Origin: Spirodela intermedia
Lineage: Eukaryota; Streptophyta; Magnoliopsida; Alismatales; Araceae
Assembly: GCA_902729315.2 (NCBI GenBank)
Contig: LR746265.1
Span: 3,948,892-4,012,891, forward strand
Reading direction: 5' to 3'
DNA length: 64,000 nucleotides
Below, piece after piece: positions 37,881 through 49,448 of the stretch (position 1 is its first letter; each line of letters begins with the position of its first letter). The position numbers and the translations under genes are program-made. A model generated the notes under the pieces. The model was not told the DNA's origin. It did no database searches and saw nothing but the letters and a program-made list of their open reading frames with translations.

Positions 37881-40284
37881 AGTACGACTTTGTTCTTAAG
37901 TATGAGTTAGGGAAGACAAATATGATTGAAAATACTCTTAATTGTAAATAGTATAAGACGAGTCTTGTAGCTATTATCTCAGTGGCATAATACATTATAT
38001 TGGAAGATATTTAAGCCACCACAATTGAAGACAAAGAGGCCAAACATTGTCTATAGCATGTGGAAGATGGCACAACATATTACTTTTAGGTAGAAGACAT
38101 CATATTATATATGTGCATGTAACATAAGTGGGTTGTGATGTTAGCTGATGTGCGAGGTGCATGGCATGTTAAGTGTAGGATACTCAAGATAGCAACATAT
38201 GTTGGCATTACTAGTAGATAGTTATGACTTGACATAGACCGAGATATGGAGGTGTACGTCTAAGCTTGCCCAATATGTTAATATAATTAGACAAAATGAG
38301 GTAAAAGTTGTGATGTGACTTAGTTGTTATTTAGTAAATCATACAAATTTAAAATTTATAAAACTAGAAAACATAATTTCTTAGATATTTAAAAGTATTT
38401 TTAAACAAATATATCAATTATAATTCAATAATAATTTCAAAAATAGTGATAATTTTTCAGGTCAATCATAGGGATGTAATATAATATCAAGTAATTATTC
38501 ATAATTTTTTTTAAAGAATATTATTTTATATAAATTTTATACTAGGAAATAAAAATAAAATATATTTAAAATTCCTGAAATAAAGGAAATAAGGGCGTGG
38601 ACGTTAGGATGACGTCAACGCATGACGAATGCAAATCAGGTGAAAATAGAGTTTTATCTGATGATTCTTACATAAGTAATTATAGATGATTTAATTGATC
38701 AAATTAAGATATGTAAAAGCCAGAAGAATCGTAATTGAATAAAATATATCTTGATAAATTTAAATCATATAAATTATCACTAAATGAAGTAGAAATTAAG
38801 TTGAAAGTAAGAAAACAGAATTCTAGTGTCATGGTGGCGATGTGTCGGTAATGCACCAGAATCCTAAGCGTTCGAGAGAATCATCATGTAGTGTCCACAA
38901 CTTCAAAAGCTCTCTTTAGATAAGGACGACGTGAGCAATCTCTAAATCTCATTGCGAAGTCTAGAGATTAGTGAAATGGGTCATTGAATCATCTCCAGTG
39001 CCTATCACTTGATAGAGTAGAAAAATGACGACTTTGTGGCTTTCCAATGGCTGTCATTTGACGGAGAAGAGTTGGCACTAGTGACGTGGAAGGGGAGTGA
39101 TGCACACATGCCTCTATCGGTCCTAACTACTCAAGCCTCTACTCGTGGCTCCTCCTCGACTATGCTTCCGACTATGTTGGTAGGTCCCCCTTATTTTGCT
39201 ATATTTTTATTTTTATTTATTTTTCTTCATTTATTTCAAAAGTAAGATTGTAAAAATCATATAAACTCATATAAAATCACATAATTATCCAAAAGTTCAC
39301 GTTAATCAATTAAAAACCAGTTTTTCACACTTTAACACAAATATAAGTCTATTTATCATGAGTTAAGACTAAAAATATATTATTTACTAATTATTAATTT
39401 ATGATAATGAAGACTTATTAAGTTGTAAGCATGTTGGTGCTACTACCTTCTTTGAATCAACCATAAGAATTCATCTTCATGTACTTCAAAATTAAGTTGT
39501 GTTCAAAAAGGCATCATCTTTGTCAAAGTAGATTGTAAGTCAATAGAATAAGTGGCTCAACTTTTCTTTACCAACATCGTGAAGATGTGAGAGCTTTAAT
39601 AGGACATAATTAGTGACTAGGTCTCTTAATTCATTGAAAAATTTTGGACATCACTCTTCATCCTATTGAGAATTGAGCTCAAGTTCTCAATAACATTTCA
39701 TCTATAGGTGAATAAATAAAGAGAGTAAACCAATATTAGTAGAGTAACATCTTTAACATTACTTGACAACCAACTAGGCAAATTATGTCAAATTACATGA
39801 TGTAGCTCATTTCTTATAACTTGTATCAGAATTTAGTGACAAATCAATTGTTATTCAAACTCACAATGAGTCAATAGCCACTAACATCGCTGAAGTTAGT
39901 GAAGTAGGAAGGTGTGACGTATTACCTCACAACCCTCTAATTTGCATAATGGTGTAAAGAGCATGTAGAGGAGGCATGTGAGGCCTTGATATAAGCAATA
40001 TTTTGAATGAAGAAAAACACAGATTAGAGTCAGTGCAATATAGAGCACCAAGTTGGTGACAAGATGATGCTTAACATCTCACCAAAGGTGCACAATAACA
40101 TCAAGTGATCCAAACACCATCACAGCCTAATCCCTAGTACAATGAGCCATTCAAAATCATAACAATAATAAAAGGTTTGGCATATTATCTCAATCTACTA
40201 TAAAGGTTGGTAGTCTACCTTGTCTTCCATGTCTATTTGCTAAAGACTTATTATCATGATGAGGATGATGTGATATAAGAGACT
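37881..40284. other. AT-rich region, probably decayed repeat
   Basis: Strongly AT-rich sequence with a short GC-richer patch around 38800-39190. No reading frame has a recognisable motif. The region lies left of the older gypsy remnant whose tail is visible from about 40285. I cannot assign it further. Confidence 0.3.
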
Positions 40285-40843
40285 GAAGAAAGATGCAACG
40301 TAGAAAAGTGAGGTCTACCTCCGGAAGTTTGAAGACCTTACTTGAGGGTAACTCGAAGGACTAGCTCCAATGAAGACCTCAAACTCTTTAAGGGGGGAAG
40401 GATGTCACGACCCCAACAACCTAATGGGAGGTTCCATTGGTGGGATGTTGGCACCCATTTGAGGAGTAGGCACAACCGTGTGTGCACAGAACACGAACCC
40501 CACAGGCTACTCATTGCAACAAAAAAATAACATTGCACAAAGTGTATGTAGACATGTGTCACACAATAGCATGGACTTTGAAGGTATAGGGCTAGGTTGT
40601 GTGACATGTTCAGTAGGGCTTTGATTCAACACAGTAAGGTGCCAACATAGGAGTGGTAGGGCGTAGTGTCTGCAGCCAATGTGCAGCACAAGGTGGTGAA
40701 ACATGGTATAGTGTGACATCAACAAGGCATGGCACTCGTATGAGACATGTGGCAGAACAAGATAAGGTCCTAGGATAGCTTCAATATTGGGAAAGCACAT
40801 GTGTGGTGTGGTGTGAATGGGAAGAATAGTGTGACATGAAGGT
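40285..40843 (+). mobile_element. Older gypsy remnant: pol tail, polypurine tract, LTR start
   Basis: Around 40290-40340 a decayed chromodomain-like tail (DAT, stop, then VYLRKFEDL) is followed by SSNEDLKLFKGG. That resembles the tail SPDENIRFFKGG at 45310-45345 of the element to the right. A polypurine tract lies at 40390-40402, and TGTCACGACC opens an LTR at 40403. That LTR is interrupted at 40843 by the insertion of the next element. Its continuation should lie to the right of 46033. Confidence 0.55.
40839..40843. repeat. Target-site duplication ATGTG (left copy)
   Basis: ATGTG directly precedes the TGTCAT start of the 5' LTR. The same five bases, at 46029-46033, directly follow the 3' LTR. 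A 5-bp duplication is standard for Ty3/gypsy integration. Confidence 0.8.
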
Positions 40844-41438
40844 ATGTGTGTCATAAAGGAAGCAGTGGCACAACATGCCTGCAAGGGGCAACAAGCACTT
40901 GCCATAGGACAAGCACATGGGGTACGACGGGCACACGTGACACGGTGGACGCGCATGGCACAGCAGGCATGCGCGACACAACGGGCGTGTTTGGTAGAGT
41001 AGGCATGACGAACACGCACAACATGCGTGCACACATGGCATGATGAACTTGCACAGCATGGCGGCATTAAACCCCCACAAGAGGTAGGAAGACTAATACA
41101 CCTACGTGATGGAGGGAATGTAGTCTCAAGGGACACAATGGACGTCGACAGGTGAGATGATGCTTGGGCAAGCAGAATGGTCAGTGGGGCACCCAAGGCG
41201 TCATAACGGCTAACAAGTGAGACGACTGTTACACCCTAATAGCTAACTACAGTTCAGGTGTAATGGTTACTTCGAACCCCTTGTAATGGTTAGTCCACTT
41301 CCTTCCCCCTTCAAAATTAAGGAAGGTGGGAAGTGAATAGGATGAGGGACTCTTTTGTGAGTTTTATTGAATATTCAAAGGGTTAACTCAAGAGTAGATC
41401 TTAACTATTTAGTGTCACATTTCACCTGAGGTGTAATA
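40844..41438 (+). repeat. 5' LTR of gypsy element
   Basis: It starts TGTCATAAAGG and ends GGTGTAATA (the 3' copy ends TAACA). The left part is rich in GGCAC/GCATG-type units of about 15 bases. The right part carries GAGGTAGGAAGACTAATACA and GGGACTCTTTTGTGAG, both shared with the 3' LTR. Confidence 0.82.
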
Positions 41439-41559
41439 GTGATATCAGAGTCATGGAAGAAAGGGGACAAAAGCAACATATTATGCAACTAGAGTAAGAA
41501 TTGTAGTTCACACGAGAGTCCTTCCAAGTAGTCAAAAAGGTGTTTGAAAGAAATATGTT

Positions 41560-44500
41560 CAAATCTACGAAATGATGGCTCGATGATAAGAGTGCTCAAA
41601 CAAGAGGTAAGAGCGACTAGAGGAACACATTCAGTTGACAAATAGGAAGGTAGAGGAGCTTCAAAGAGAATCTACGAGTATTACTAGTGAGGAGGAACCT
41701 CCTACGGTAGAAAAATACTTAAGAGCTTTCAACAAGCGACTCCACCAACAAAGGATTAACCCCCATATAAGGGGTTAGAAGGAAACTAGCCTTCTCCCAC
41801 CTAAGCCGTTCTCGGGCTAGAAGGATACGGCCAAGGTGGATGCCTTTCTATAGGTGGTAGAGAACTACCTTAGGGACCACGACTACACTGACACATAATG
41901 CCTTGGGATCACTACACGATTTCTTGAAGACTTAATAGCCCTATGGTGGAGGGCAAAGGGAAACCAAAGACATAGGAGGACTTCAAAACCTCCCCAGACA
42001 ATATTTCAAACCCTTGACTTGGTTGTTTGAAGTGGTGTCCGAGTTGACAATGCTGAAGTAAAGTGGGTCCACATGAGAATATATGTAGAGATTTCTGAGA
42101 TTGATGCTCGACATCCTAATGATGCCCGAAGAACTCAAAATACAAAGGTGAGGAGGTGGGAGGACCACCTAGATTATATGGTGATGTCTTCTACCTCCTT
42201 TAGTATATTACTAAGTATGGATTTCTTGACAAAGATAACTATGGAAGTCTTTCCCAATGGAGTGACAATCTAAGGGGGCGGAAGACCGCACTTTGTCTTG
42301 ACCATTGAGGTAAATCTTGTAAAATACTAGGAATTAATACGATCATAGGACAAAGTGATCTTAGCACAATAGGTATAAAAAGAACTAAGGAAAGGGGAGG
42401 AGACCTTCACGTTGATCGTCTAGACTAGCCCACGGATGGAACAAATCAAAATCCTCGTCAAAATTTAGCAACAAATAATAGAGTTTGCTGATAGGCTACT
42501 AGAGAAGCTACTAGTCAAACTACCTCTAAGAAGAGGGGTAAATCATGTCATAAAGTTGGTCCCAAAAGCCAACCCTCTAGTGCATACATCATACACAAGA
42601 TGTCACTGCATCACCTCATAGAATTACACACTCAAATTCAAGGCTTGCTGGAAGTAGGACACCTACAATCATCTAAGTCATCATTCGGTGTATTGATGCT
42701 ATTCCAAAAAAAGAAAGACAAAAGCCTCAAGTTGTGTTTGGACTACAAAGCTTTGAATAACTTCATTATTTGCAACAAATATTCAATCTCAAATGTTGAA
42801 GACCTATTTAATCGACTGAGTCTGAGTGTGGCAAAGATATTTTTGAAGTTAGACTTGAAGAACATATATCATTAAGTGTAGATCTGAGTAGGTGACAAAT
42901 CTAAGACAACTTGTGTAACCTAATATGAGTCATTTGAGTTTAAGATATTGTCCTTTGGGTTGACCAATACTTCAACTACTTTTTGTATTTTAATACACTT
43001 AATTTTTCAACTATATTTAGATGTGTTTGTAGTTGTCTACTTAGATGACATCTTGATCTATAGTCACAATATGTGAGAACACCACAATCACCTTCACATA
43101 ATATTAGAACTACTTCGAAATAATAATTATACTTGAATCCCTCCAAATATAGTTTTACTAAAAAAGAAGTGAACTTTTTGAGGCACATTATCGGTGAGGG
43201 AAAAGTATGCGTGAACAAAACAAAAGTAAAAGCCATCAAGAAATAGACATCAGCACGAAGTATTAAAAATTTATAGTCATTCTTGGGACTAACTAATTAA
43301 TACAGAAGATTCATAAAAAGGTTCTCTCAAATTGCGACCCCTCTCACTAATCTTTTGAGAAAAAACGAGTGTTGGCAATGGACGTTGGCGTGTGAAGAAG
43401 CCTTCAACAAACTCAAGGAGGCAACCTCGTTAGAACCTCTCTTTTGATTGCTAAATTTTGGTAAATCATTCATCTTGCACATAGATGCTAACAATGAGGT
43501 AGTGGGGGGTGTGCTTAACTAGGAAGGTCACCTAGTGGCTTTAGAAAGTTAGAAGCTAAATAGTGTCAAACATAACTATCTTGTCCACGAAAGAGACATG
43601 ATAATAACTATCCATTGCTTAAGGATATGGTGACATTACTTACTTGGCAGTCAATTCACCATATTCACTGACAACATGACAAATACTTATTTTCATCACA
43701 ACCAAGACTCATGAGTAAGTAGGGCGATATGATAATAATTTATGATAGAATACAACTATGATATTCATCATAAACTAAGGGCTTAGAACGTCATTGCAGA
43801 TGCCGTCAACTGCAAGGCGGCGATAGTAGAAATCAATGTGACCAACACAATAGAATTAACCATAGACCTATTATAGTAAATTAGGGTGGCATGCGAAGGA
43901 AAGTCCTATGCCCATAAAATGTTTACTTGCATTCAAGCCAGCACAATATGGTCGTATTGGTCTAAGGATGGACTACTATTCACAAGAAGACAATGAATAT
44001 ACATCCCAACAACTAGGGACCTTCGATGAAAGTTAACTAATGAGGCACAAACACTTAGTGGTCGGGTCACCCAAGTCAACAATGAACTCTATCCTTGTTG
44101 AGTAGGGACTACTTTTGGCCAAGGATAGAGAAAGACGTAGAGGCCTACGTCGAGTCTTGCATGATCTAACAACAAAACAAGATGAAATGTTTCTGCCCAA
44201 CAAGATTGCTACAACTATTGCCCATTTCAAAAGTACCATGACACACTATTACCCTTGCTTTCATTATTAGCCTGCCAAAGAATGGGGAGGTTAATATCAT
44301 ACTCATGATAGTTGATAAACTCATAAGTAAGAGATATTCCTAGCCACTAATTGACATTGCTCGGTGGAAGAGACATCATAATTGTGTTCAAGCATGTGGT
44401 AAAATATTGGGGGCTAACATGGAGAATCATATCCGATAGAGATGTACATTTCACCGAGAGATTATGAAAAGTGTTGTTCACTAAGTTAGGGACACAGTTA

Positions 44501-45345
44501 CACTTTTTCACTACATACCATTCATATACAAATGGTCAAATAGAATATCTCAATAATATATTGGAAGAATATTTTGGACACTATGTTTCGGCCAAGTAAG
44601 ACAATTAGACATAACTATTGGATTCAACATAATTGGCGTACAACATCTAATGAAGTAGTGCCACGGGTTACTCTCCCTTCGAGCTAGCCACAAGTCACTA
44701 ATCATTGATGCCCTTATGAACACCACCAAGAGGTGTCATGCAACCACTAGACTAGTGACGGAGCACATGGATATGTTGGAGACAACGAAGGACAATTTCT
44801 AGCAAGTAGTGAATAGAATGAACAAGTAGACGAACAAATATTGATGAAAAGTCAAGTTTTGGGCGCGTGACAATGTGCTTCGTCAAATGAACCCCGAAAT
44901 TCGCCAATGCATGAGAGATGCTACCAAGAACTAAAGTTTACTTCCATGGTTTGAAGGGTCCTTCATCGTCTTAGAGCGAATCAGCTCAGTACAGAGTACA
45001 TTTGCCCCCAAGGTTGCCCATTCACTCGATTTTTCACGTATCATTATTGAAGAGGTACATGGCCGACTAGAAGAACTTGGAAATAAACAAAGTCATGCGG
45101 CAACCTCCATCAGCCATAACAACCTTCTCAAGGGAAATTGACAATATCTTGACCCACAAGTTCATCGACAGAGGTGGCCACCACAATGTGCACAAGCACA
45201 TCGACTTCCTCATACGATGGGAAGGGGACCCACAAGAAGCAACAACATGGCACCACGAGAAGGACCTATGACAGTTCAAGAAACAACTTGCCAAGTACCT
45301 CACAACTCACCCGACGAGAACATTAGATTCTTCAAGGGGGGGAGA
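41560..45345 (+). pseudogene. Gypsy gag-pol polyprotein remnant
   Basis: A gag remnant (LPPKPFSG, stop, KDTAKVDAFL) lies around 41790-41860. A protease remnant (STSFSILLSMDFLTKI) lies around 42190-42240. Reverse transcriptase spans 42600-43100, with LFQKKKDKSLKLCLDYKALN and the catalytic YLDD at 43038-43049. RNase H spans about 43380-43830 (ILHIDANNEVVGGVL, GSQFTIFTDN). Integrase spans about 43960-44700, with its zinc-binding and core regions in pieces (SDRDVHFTER, TTYHSYTNGQ). A chromodomain-like end is at 45077-45345 (HIDFLIRWEGDPQEATTW). Several TGG codons appear as TAG, and there are frameshifts, so no functional product is expected. Confidence 0.85.
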
Positions 45346-46028
45346 TGTCACAAAGGAAGTAGCAGTGCAGTAGACCCACAAGGGGCAATAGGCACCTGCA
45401 ACAAGGTAGGCTCACATGATGAGACAAGCATGCGGGGCACGGCAGATGCATGTAGCATGGTGGGCACGCTCAACATGGCAGGCACAGTAGGCAAGTATGG
45501 CACAGCAAAGGCATGTGACACAGCGGGTGCACTTGGTAGAGAGGGCATGGTGGATGCACATGGCACGATGTGTGCATACAGCACAACAAACTTGCGTGGT
45601 ATGACAGTAAGGTGCGCATCACAAGACCCAAGACAAAATGGGTCCCCAAACACACGGAACCCTTGCAAGAGGTAGGAAGACTAATACACCCACACAATGG
45701 CGAGAATGTAGTCATGGGGGACATAGTGGATGCCAACAGGTGGGATGATGCCCGGGCAGATGGAACTGTCAGCAAGGCACCCAATGCGCCCCAATAGCTT
45801 GCGAAGTGAGACGATCGTTACACCCCAATGGCTAACTACAGCTCATGCATAATAGCTACTCTGAACCCCGTGTAACAGTTAGTCCGCTTCCCTTCCCCCT
45901 TCATAATCGAAGAAGGTGATGAGCAAACAAGAGGGGGGACTCTTTTGTGAGCTTTATTGAATATTCAAAAGGTTAATTGGAGAGCGGATCTTAGTTATCC
46001 AGTATCACATCTCACCTGAGGTGTAACA
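45346..46028 (+). repeat. 3' LTR of gypsy element
   Basis: It starts TGTCACAAAGG directly after a polypurine tract and ends GGTGTAACA. It is 88 bases longer than the 5' LTR, mainly in the repetitive left half. The target duplication ATGTG follows at 46029-46033. Confidence 0.83.
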
Positions 46029-46033
46029 ATGTG

Positions 46034-47071
46034 TTCTTGTAGGATGCACCCTCCAAGGGTTGCATCTTTCAAGTGGTGCACCAAGGGTCACACCCCTTCA
46101 GACGTGATGAACTAAGGGTCATACCCCTTCGGGGTGGTGCACAAAAGCTCACACCCTTCATTAGGAGTTGGATGGTGCAAGGCAGGCAAAGAGTGAGTGG
46201 AGAGTCATCCTATAATCCCCAAACTGCTCTCATGTGTTCTAGGTTGAGGAATAAGAAGTGTCCATTATCCCCATCTCTACCCTCTTTCGTGATTGCTTCT
46301 GCTGGAGCCTTTTGGACCATAGGAAAACTTGTTTGTTTGAGCATTGCTACAGAATGTGCCAAAGATGTCATGTTTGTGATCGCTAGTCATAGGCTGATCA
46401 AGTGCCAGCATGACACAATGCCTTCCTACACTCTTACCATGGGGTTAGGAAAAATACACGAGGACAACAAGCATTTCCATCCATGATATATTTTTTTCTT
46501 GGGCACCTGATTGCACCTTTAAGTTAGATTTGCATACTCCCAGAGGACCCATTAGACCACATTTGATCATTCTCCACGACTTCAACAATAATTGTGTTCT
46601 CTTAATGTTATGATACCTTATAGAACCTCATGTCTACATCTTATGCATCCATACATTTATCATCCATATATTATTGTAACTATGGTAACACACATAATTT
46701 ACTATTAATGAATAACAAATTTACCAATAATCATTCAAACAAAATGCTCATTTGACGAAATGGTGACACACACTGACTTAATTTGTATCCATTATAAAAT
46801 GACATATAACGTGTTGAAAAAATAAATTGATCTCTTTTCTCACGGTATATCTTTTAAAGGATGGCACGATGATGACGTTTTCACACATGAGCTTGTTACT
46901 CTTCCACAATCTAATTACTATGTTCATTTCAGGTTGATATTTTATCATAAGCAACAATATTTAATAACTTGACATCATATTAGTTATCGAGGCGTTGAAC
47001 TCTTGTAAATTTGGGAAACATTAACAAAAACTAACATGGGACTAAGTAATGAGAAATGAATAACTTATGGG
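46034..47071. other. Right flank of nested gypsy, probably rest of older element
   Basis: Near 46083-46150 a short AAGGGTCA(C/T)ACCCCTTC motif occurs twice. A 137-codon frame at 46073-46486 has no known domain. The sequence then becomes AT-rich. It should contain the continuation of the LTR opened at 40403, but I could not fix its end. Confidence 0.3.
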
Positions 47072-47330
47072 GAGCGGCTGGCGGGCGGCGCCCAGGCGGT
47101 GCGCATGAATGCTCCGCGGGTCGGCGGGAGCTTCGCGGCATGGGGAGGCCTCTTCACGCCAGGAGGATCCCTGGAACTCGATCACCGCCGGCGCAGTCAC
47201 CAGTGGGTTCGTACAGATGCGGTAGGGCGCCGCCGCGGCCTCCAGGTCGGCTCTGTTTGGGGGAGTCATCTTGGCTCTGATTGAAAGCGCTGGTATAATG
47301 TTTCAATCGGTTTCTGAGTGCTCCCCTTGA
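47072..47330 (+). pseudogene. TIM17: TIM17 (mitochondrial inner membrane translocase) pseudogene fragment
   Basis: The first segment, 47072-47155, reads ERLAGGAQAVRMNAPRVGGS then FAAWGGLF, a clear match to the middle of plant TIM17. The normal next dozen residues are missing and the frame shifts by one. The second segment, from 47160, reads QEDPWNSITAGAVTSGFVQM then R, followed by an in-frame TAG at 47223-47225. It continues in frame as ASRSALFGGVILALIESAGI to a TGA at 47328-47330. The N-terminal third is absent. Functional TIM17 forms part of the TIM23 presequence translocase. The fragment is GC-rich amid AT-rich repeats, which suggests a captured or retrotransposed piece. A small internal deletion, a frameshift and a premature stop make it non-functional. 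Confidence 0.85.
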
Positions 47331-47689
47331 AAACGAGAGACTTATTCATAATAGAGGTAATTCGTAGATATATGAGACCTAGTAGCCAATACAAGTATTT
47401 GGTCAACTGTGCTCCATCTTGATATATTGTAATCTACCAGATATTTATTCCAAATGAATGAAAACTTAATAACAATGGAGAGTAATGTCATGATTCGTGT
47501 GAATAGGACCAGTTTGCTGACGAGAGCACACTAAATGGGGTTGGAGGTTGTTGAAATCCAAATGGCCAACAGTTGGACTCCACGAACGTCCCCAGGACAA
47601 AAACATTCCAATGTACTCCAGTACATACGGGAAGTGAAGAGGAATACGTTTTGAAGAGACCCATTTGGTAAATATATAGTTACGCATTT
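47331..47689. other. Spacer, no recognised feature
   Basis: Neutral to AT-rich sequence between the TIM17 fragment and the organelle-like segment. No gene is seen. Confidence 0.35.
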
Positions 47690-48700
47690 CCGTCTGTCTA
47701 TGGTCTATGCAGGAGCATTCTCACTAAGTACGCTCCTGAGGATATAACCAATCTCTCTCGAAGCGTTCTTCAATATTGTTTCGCGTGCCGTGGCAGATCG
47801 AGTGCTTCCTGACTTAGGATAAGCCTCTTAACTTCGATCAAAACAGTAGAGCGGTAGACTCCACCATTGCCGTATGAGATCGTCTGCCTTCATGGACCCG
47901 CCAACCCATTCCCTGCTCGACCGGTATAATCGCCGGCAAGCCGTGCTATCTTAGCTCGTTGTCCCCCATGCTAGTTAAGCGCGGACCAGAATGCACGTCT
48001 CAAGGCCCACAGCTCTTACTCCGCGGAAGGATCGCCCTCTCTTCCCTATTAAATGTAAGGGATTAAGAGTAGCGCACACTCGCCGGTCGGTAGCTCAGTG
48101 AGGGGTTCCTTCACAACTCAGCAAAAGTTGAAGATCTGCTTGAAGCTCTCCTTGCCAGCTGACAGCGGCGGAGCCGGAACCGTGAGAAGCCCGCGCGCGG
48201 AGAGGAATGAGACGTAGGCGTTCCACGATATGCCTCTGTTTCCCGTTGTCCTTTCAGGGTTGACGGAGTTCGAGCACCGGACTGTACCAAAATGATGGGG
48301 GAGCAGTCAGAAACGCTTGTCTGAGGGTTATGCCGCCTATTAATTATAATCGAGACGAGTCAACATTCAATGAGCCAGTGCTCCATACAGAGTGTGAGAA
48401 GTCGGGGACTTCAGTGCTCCACCCACTTCAAGGATGCCTTCGCAAGCCATCTGTCGAGCGGCTCTTACTCCGCGCGAGGGCAACCGGCGAATTAAGGGCG
48501 GGGGGGCGGGGTGTGGAGCCCAGCTACCACATTTATTCGTCAACTAAGCTGCAAAGAAACGTCAGCCCTGCTGCCTGTTTGAAGCTAAGGTGGAACCCCT
48601 CCGTTGAGGTAATCTCGGGAGTTTGATCGCGAGGGACGTGTCGAGGGTGCTTTACCCTGGTCCTTTGATCAACTCTAGAGCTTGGCAGAGTTTTGCCAGC
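47690..48700. other. Possible mitochondrial-DNA insertion (NUMT), tentative
   Basis: About 1 kb of roughly 50% GC sequence has a texture unlike its surroundings: no microsatellites, few long AT runs, and many mixed words. The segment GCTCTTACTCCGCG occurs at 48011-48024 and again at about 48463-48476. In style it resembles spacer DNA of plant mitochondrial genomes, but I could not recognise a defined mitochondrial gene in it. A 98-codon frame at 48330-48626 has no known domain. The call rests on resemblance only. Confidence 0.35.
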
Positions 48701-49222
48701 ACGCGTCTCATCCTTATTACTGAAAGGACAGTTGCAGGGTCTCCGGTTGCTGTTTGCTCCTCTTCTATCTGAAGGGACGTGCCATTAACAAATGGCTGAG
48801 CTACATCCACGGAATTCCACAAAGGAGCGAGGAGGATGCATGGGCTCGCCCTTGGAGTATTCCAGGATATCTCTCCCCTCTCCTTAGTTTGGCTGAGGTA
48901 ATTCGATAAAAGAAAAGACTCAAAAGAAAGAGAGTCAGTGAACTCGAGGAGGGGAGGAGCTGCCGAGGGCATTCAATGGGAGGAAACCAAAACGAGGCAA
49001 CCTAACCAGTGACAATTGTCACTCGTTAATCCACAGATGGGCTCTCGTCACATGTGATGCCATAATGGGAAGTGTCGGCTAGGCGGCCTCCGGCTCTTTT
49101 TAAACCCCAAGGATCCGAGGCACTGGCACCGCCATTGCAGCGGCCGAGCTTCATTGCCTCCGCTCTCTCTTCCCCTTCCTCCCTCCTTCTTCCAGCCCTC
49201 TTGACAGGGTTGGCCCGCCAAC
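48701..49222 (+). promoter_or_regulatory. Upstream region of the Ole e 1/extensin gene
   Basis: A CACATGTG palindrome lies at 49050-49057 and a TATA-like TTTTTAAA at 49097-49104, about 120 bases before the start codon. The leader is CT-rich. Assignment as a promoter is by position. Confidence 0.4.
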
Positions 49223-49407
49223 ATGGGGATTCCTCCACCTCGGAGGAGGAAACTCATACTGACATTACTGGCAGGTCTCCTCCTGCAGACCTTTTACTCC
49301 GCCGACGCTGTCACCTCCTCGGAGAGGCTCGTCTCTGTGACCGGTGCCGGGGAATGTTCTGACTGCGCTTCCAAGAATATCGACGGTGCAGTTGCATTCA
49401 ATGGTAG

Positions 49408-49448
<41 letters not shown>

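Larger units (their letters stand above)
40844..46028 (+). mobile_element. Complete but degenerate Ty3/gypsy retrotransposon (chromovirus-like)
   Basis: The 5' LTR is at 40844-41438 (595 bp) and the 3' LTR at 45346-46028 (683 bp). They are about 80% alike by eye over their shared second half. The primer-binding site TGATATCAGAGTCATGG (41440-41456) resembles the Met-tRNA site, and a polypurine tract (45334-45345) abuts the 3' LTR. The internal order is gag remnant, protease remnant, reverse transcriptase, RNase H, integrase and a C-terminal chromodomain-like segment, as in plant chromoviruses. The element is flanked by ATGTG duplications. Many stop codons and frameshifts show long inactivity. 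It is inserted in an older related element. Confidence 0.85.

Noticed and set aside
40403-40843. Reading the gypsy 5' LTR as starting at TGTCACGACC (40403)
   Set aside because: The 3' LTR aligns only from 40844, and the ATGTG duplication fits 40839-40843 with 46029-46033. The 40403 start belongs to an older, interrupted LTR.
48100-48130. A tRNA-like GGTAGCTCAGT word
   Set aside because: There is no matching acceptor stem, anticodon arm or T-loop at the right distances, so it is not called a tRNA gene. It only adds to the organelle-like look of the segment.
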